Below, in pieces: positions 61,808-64,000 of a stretch of DNA of 64,000 bases. The notes under the pieces are model-generated. The model did not search any database, was not told the DNA's origin, and saw only the letters and a list, made by a program, of their open reading frames with translations. A program made the translations under genes and the position numbers. Each line of letters starts with the position of its first letter. Position 1 is the first letter of the stretch. Source of the stretch: Staphylococcus schleiferi (lineage in GTDB: Bacteria; Bacillota; Bacilli; Staphylococcales; Staphylococcaceae); contig NZ_LR962863.1 of assembly GCF_900458895.1 (NCBI RefSeq), positions 2,294,001 to 2,358,000 of the forward strand, read 5' to 3'.

Positions 61808-64000
61808 CTGGTATTCTCAAACTTTCTTCAAGCGTCTTAGACAAAAACTTTAATGACTCTAGCCATTGCTTACTTTTTGTCAGCGTCACTTTCATGCAAC
61901 CTTCTTGTACACCGACTTTCATGTTTCGTCCTAACGCGATTGTATTTTTAAACAACGCTTCGCCATCAATATCGTTTGTACCTTTTTGTGTTAATAAAAT
62001 TTCAATGGTTTTTCCGGTATCTTTTACCGTTTGCACACCTACGTGCAGTAAATGTACTTTAATCTCAACGGAATCGAGCAATTGTTCAACTTCACTTGGA
62101 TAATCGTTGAAGCGATCTAACAATTCATCTTTAATATCCATGAGTTGATCTATCGTTTCAGTCGCACGTAATTTTTTATAAATTTCTATTTTAGCTTGCT
62201 CATTACGAATATATTCGGCAGGTAAATATGCGTCTAAACGTAAGTTCATCTCAATTTCAGGTGCAACTGTTTCTTCTTTGATACCTCGTTTTTCATTCAC
62301 TGCTTCTTCTAACATTTGTGAATAAAGATCAAAACCGACAGAATCAATAAATCCATGTTGTTGCTTACCTAATAAGTTTCCGGCACCTCGTATATTTAAA
62401 TCGCGCATCGCAATTTTAAAGCCACTGCCTAGCTCTGTGAACTCTTTTATAGCTTGTAATCTGTCTTCAGCCGTTTCATTCAACACTTTATTTGTCGCAT
62501 GGAGGAAGTAGGCATAGCCAATTCGACTCGAACGACCAACACGACCACGTAATTGATACAATTGGCTCAAGCCAAAACGGTCGGCATCTTCAATAATCAA
62601 TGTGTTGGCATTAGGGACATCTACACCGGTTTCAATAATCGTAGTCGTAACTAAAATATCATATTCACCATTAATGAAATCGAGCATTGTCTCTTCTAGA
62701 TCTCGTTCAGGTAACTGTCCATGTGCCACACCAATAGATGCATCTGGCATTAACATTTGTAATTGTTCACGTTTTTCATAAATCGATTGGACACGGTTAT
62801 ATAAATAGAACACTTGGCCTCCACGCGATAACTCTCGCTCGAGCGCTTCTTTAATAAAGTTCGTATTTTGCTCTAACACATACGTTTGCACTGGAAAACG
62901 GTTTTCTGGCGGCGTCTCTATTACAGATAAATCACGCACACCCAACATACTCATGTGCAACGTTCTTGGTATAGGCGTCGCTGTTAAAGTGAGTACGTCG
63001 ACATTCGCTTTCAATGTTTTGATTTTTTCTTTATGTCGCACACCAAAACGTTGTTCCTCATCGACAATCAATAAGCCTAAGTTTTTGTATTCTACAGCTT
63101 TTCCTAAAAGTTTGTGCGTGCCTACCACAATATCAACAAAACCGGACTTTAAGCCTTCTTTTGTTTCTCGAATTTCTTTAGGTGTTCTAAAACGGCTCAT
63201 TAAGTGAATTTCAACTGGAAAATCTCGCATACGTTCGATTAATGTCTCGTAATGTTGTTGCGCGAGTATAGTCGTTGGCACTAAAAATGCAACTTGCTTA
63301 CCTGACATGACCGCTTTAAAGGCTGCGCGCACGGCGACCTCCGTTTTACCATAACCCACATCTCCACAGAGCAGTCGATCCATAGGGCGCTGACTTTCCA
63401 TATCTTCTTTAATCTCTAAAATCGATTTTGCTTGGTCATCGGTTAAATCATATGGGAAGTCCATTTCAAAAGCATGTTGTTCCTCTGTATCCGGCCCAAA
63501 TGCATATCCTACAGATTGCTCACGCTCTTTATATAAGTCAATTAATTCATCAGCAATATCTTCGACACTACTTTGAACTTTAGCCTTCGTTTTCTTCCAT
63601 TCACTACCGCCTAATTTATACAGTTTTGGTGTTTTATCTTCAGAACCAACATATTTTTGCACTTGTTCCATTTGGTCAACAGGTACATACAGTTGATCTG
63701 TGCCTTGATACTGTATCTTAATATAGTCACGGTGGACTTCTCCAACTTCTAAGGTTTCAACGCCTAAGTAACGTCCTACACCGTGATGAACATGGACGAC
63801 ATAATCACCAACGTTCAACTCTTGATATGACTTGATTTTTTCAGCATTGCTCATCGTTTTACGACGTTTTTTAGACGTCTTTTTTTGCTTCGATTTAAAT
63901 AATTCTCGTTCTGTCACGACTACCATAGACATGTAAGGCAGTTCAAAGCCTTCAGATAGACTGCCTTGAATAATCGCAGCATGACCGGGTTCCATAGCAT
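61797..64000 (-). CDS. mfd: Transcription-repair coupling factor Mfd (C-terminal part; cut by window edge)
   Basis: Removes RNA polymerase stalled at DNA lesions and recruits UvrA. About 734 C-terminal residues are present; the UvrB-like N-terminal part lies beyond position 64000. Visible are the RNA-polymerase-interacting domain ([21 protein letters not shown]), helicase motifs with Walker [27 protein letters not shown] (DEEQ box), TATPIPRTL, and [17 protein letters not shown], then the C-terminal D7 domain ending LRIPDEV. The reading frame is open to the window end. Confidence 0.96.
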   Translation of the reverse strand, partial: AMEPGHAAIIQGSLSEGFELPYMSMVVVTERELFKSKQKKTSKKRRKTMSNAEKIKSYQELNVGDYVVHVHHGVGRYLGVETLEVGEVHRDYIKIQYQGTDQLYVPVDQMEQVQKYVGSEDKTPKLYKLGGSEWKKTKAKVQSSVEDIADELIDLYKEREQSVGYAFGPDTEEQHAFEMDFPYDLTDDQAKSILEIKEDMESQRPMDRLLCGDVGYGKTEVAVRAAFKAVMSGKQVAFLVPTTILAQQHYETLIERMRDFPVEIHLMSRFRTPKEIRETKEGLKSGFVDIVVGTHKLLGKAVEYKNLGLLIVDEEQRFGVRHKEKIKTLKANVDVLTLTATPIPRTLHMSMLGVRDLSVIETPPENRFPVQTYVLEQNTNFIKEALERELSRGGQVFYLYNRVQSIYEKREQLQMLMPDASIGVAHGQLPERDLEETMLDFINGEYDILVTTTIIETGVDVPNANTLIIEDADRFGLSQLYQLRGRVGRSSRIGYAYFLHATNKVLNETAEDRLQAIKEFTELGSGFKIAMRDLNIRGAGNLLGKQQHGFIDSVGFDLYSQMLEEAVNEKRGIKEETVAPEIEMNLRLDAYLPAEYIRNEQAKIEIYKKLRATETIDQLMDIKDELLDRFNDYPSEVEQLLDSVEIKVHLLHVGVQTVKDTGKTIEILLTQKGTNDIDGEALFKNTIALGRNMKVGVQEGCMKVTLTKSKQWLESLKFLSKTLEESLRIPDEV

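Overview
The window is a low-GC Firmicute chromosome segment close to the replication origin, almost certainly from a Staphylococcus. Protein sequences (RpoB, RpoC, CtsR, LysS, FtsH), the tRNA order Val-Thr-Lys-Gly-Leu-Arg-Pro-Ala and the gene order mfd ... ftsH ... lysS-rrn-pdxST-nupC-ctsR ... rpoBC all match staphylococci as I know them. An ispD-ispF pair between the PIN/TRAM gene and gltX points away from S. aureus, which uses the mevalonate route, and towards the S. pseudintermedius / S. schleiferi / hyicus-intermedius clade, which uses the MEP route. I cannot name the species from sequence alone.

Nearly everything is on the minus strand, so transcription runs from high to low coordinates. 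From right to left: mfd (cut by the window edge), a flippase-like membrane protein, mazG, rqcP, divIC, an S1-domain gene, tilS, hpt, ftsH, hslO, cysK, folP-folB-folK and lysS (64.0-47.7 kb). Then come two tandem rRNA operons: 5S, eight tRNAs, 16S, 23S, 5S, and after a terminator and a new promoter 16S, tRNA-Ile, 23S, 5S (47.2-36.1 kb). Then a short accessory stretch with ISL3-type transposase remnants and a FUSC-family membrane protein, vitamin B6 genes (pdxR on plus, pdxST), a dead but structurally intact ISL3-family insertion sequence beside nupC (plus), the ctsR-mcsA-mcsB-clpC stress operon, radA, the PIN/TRAM gene, ispD-ispF, gltX, a cysteine T-box with cysE-cysS-mrnC-rlmB-NYN, sigH, and the secE-nusG-rplK-rplA-rplJ-rplL-methyltransferase-rpoB-rpoC block at the left edge.

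Most genes serve translation, transcription, protein quality control and folate, cysteine, isoprenoid or B6 supply. Regulatory sites readable from the sequence include a Cys T-box, an L10 leader with attenuator hairpin, a CtsR operator over the ctsR promoter, an inverted repeat that buries the sigH start codon, rRNA promoters and processing stalks, and many strand-consistent terminators.

Five core genes (rpoC, clpC, ispF, lysS, folK) and the IS transposase each carry one extra base in a short homopolymer, and the two rRNA copies differ at homopolymers too. This is best explained as sequencing or assembly error. I see no CRISPR array, prophage or defence locus, and no clear undescribed system. 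The most interesting items are the sigH start-codon hairpin, the MEP genes, the IS insertion with an exact 8-bp duplication that separates nupC from its terminator, the McsA lacking its first zinc knuckle, and a 16-codon ORF wedged against the clpC terminator.
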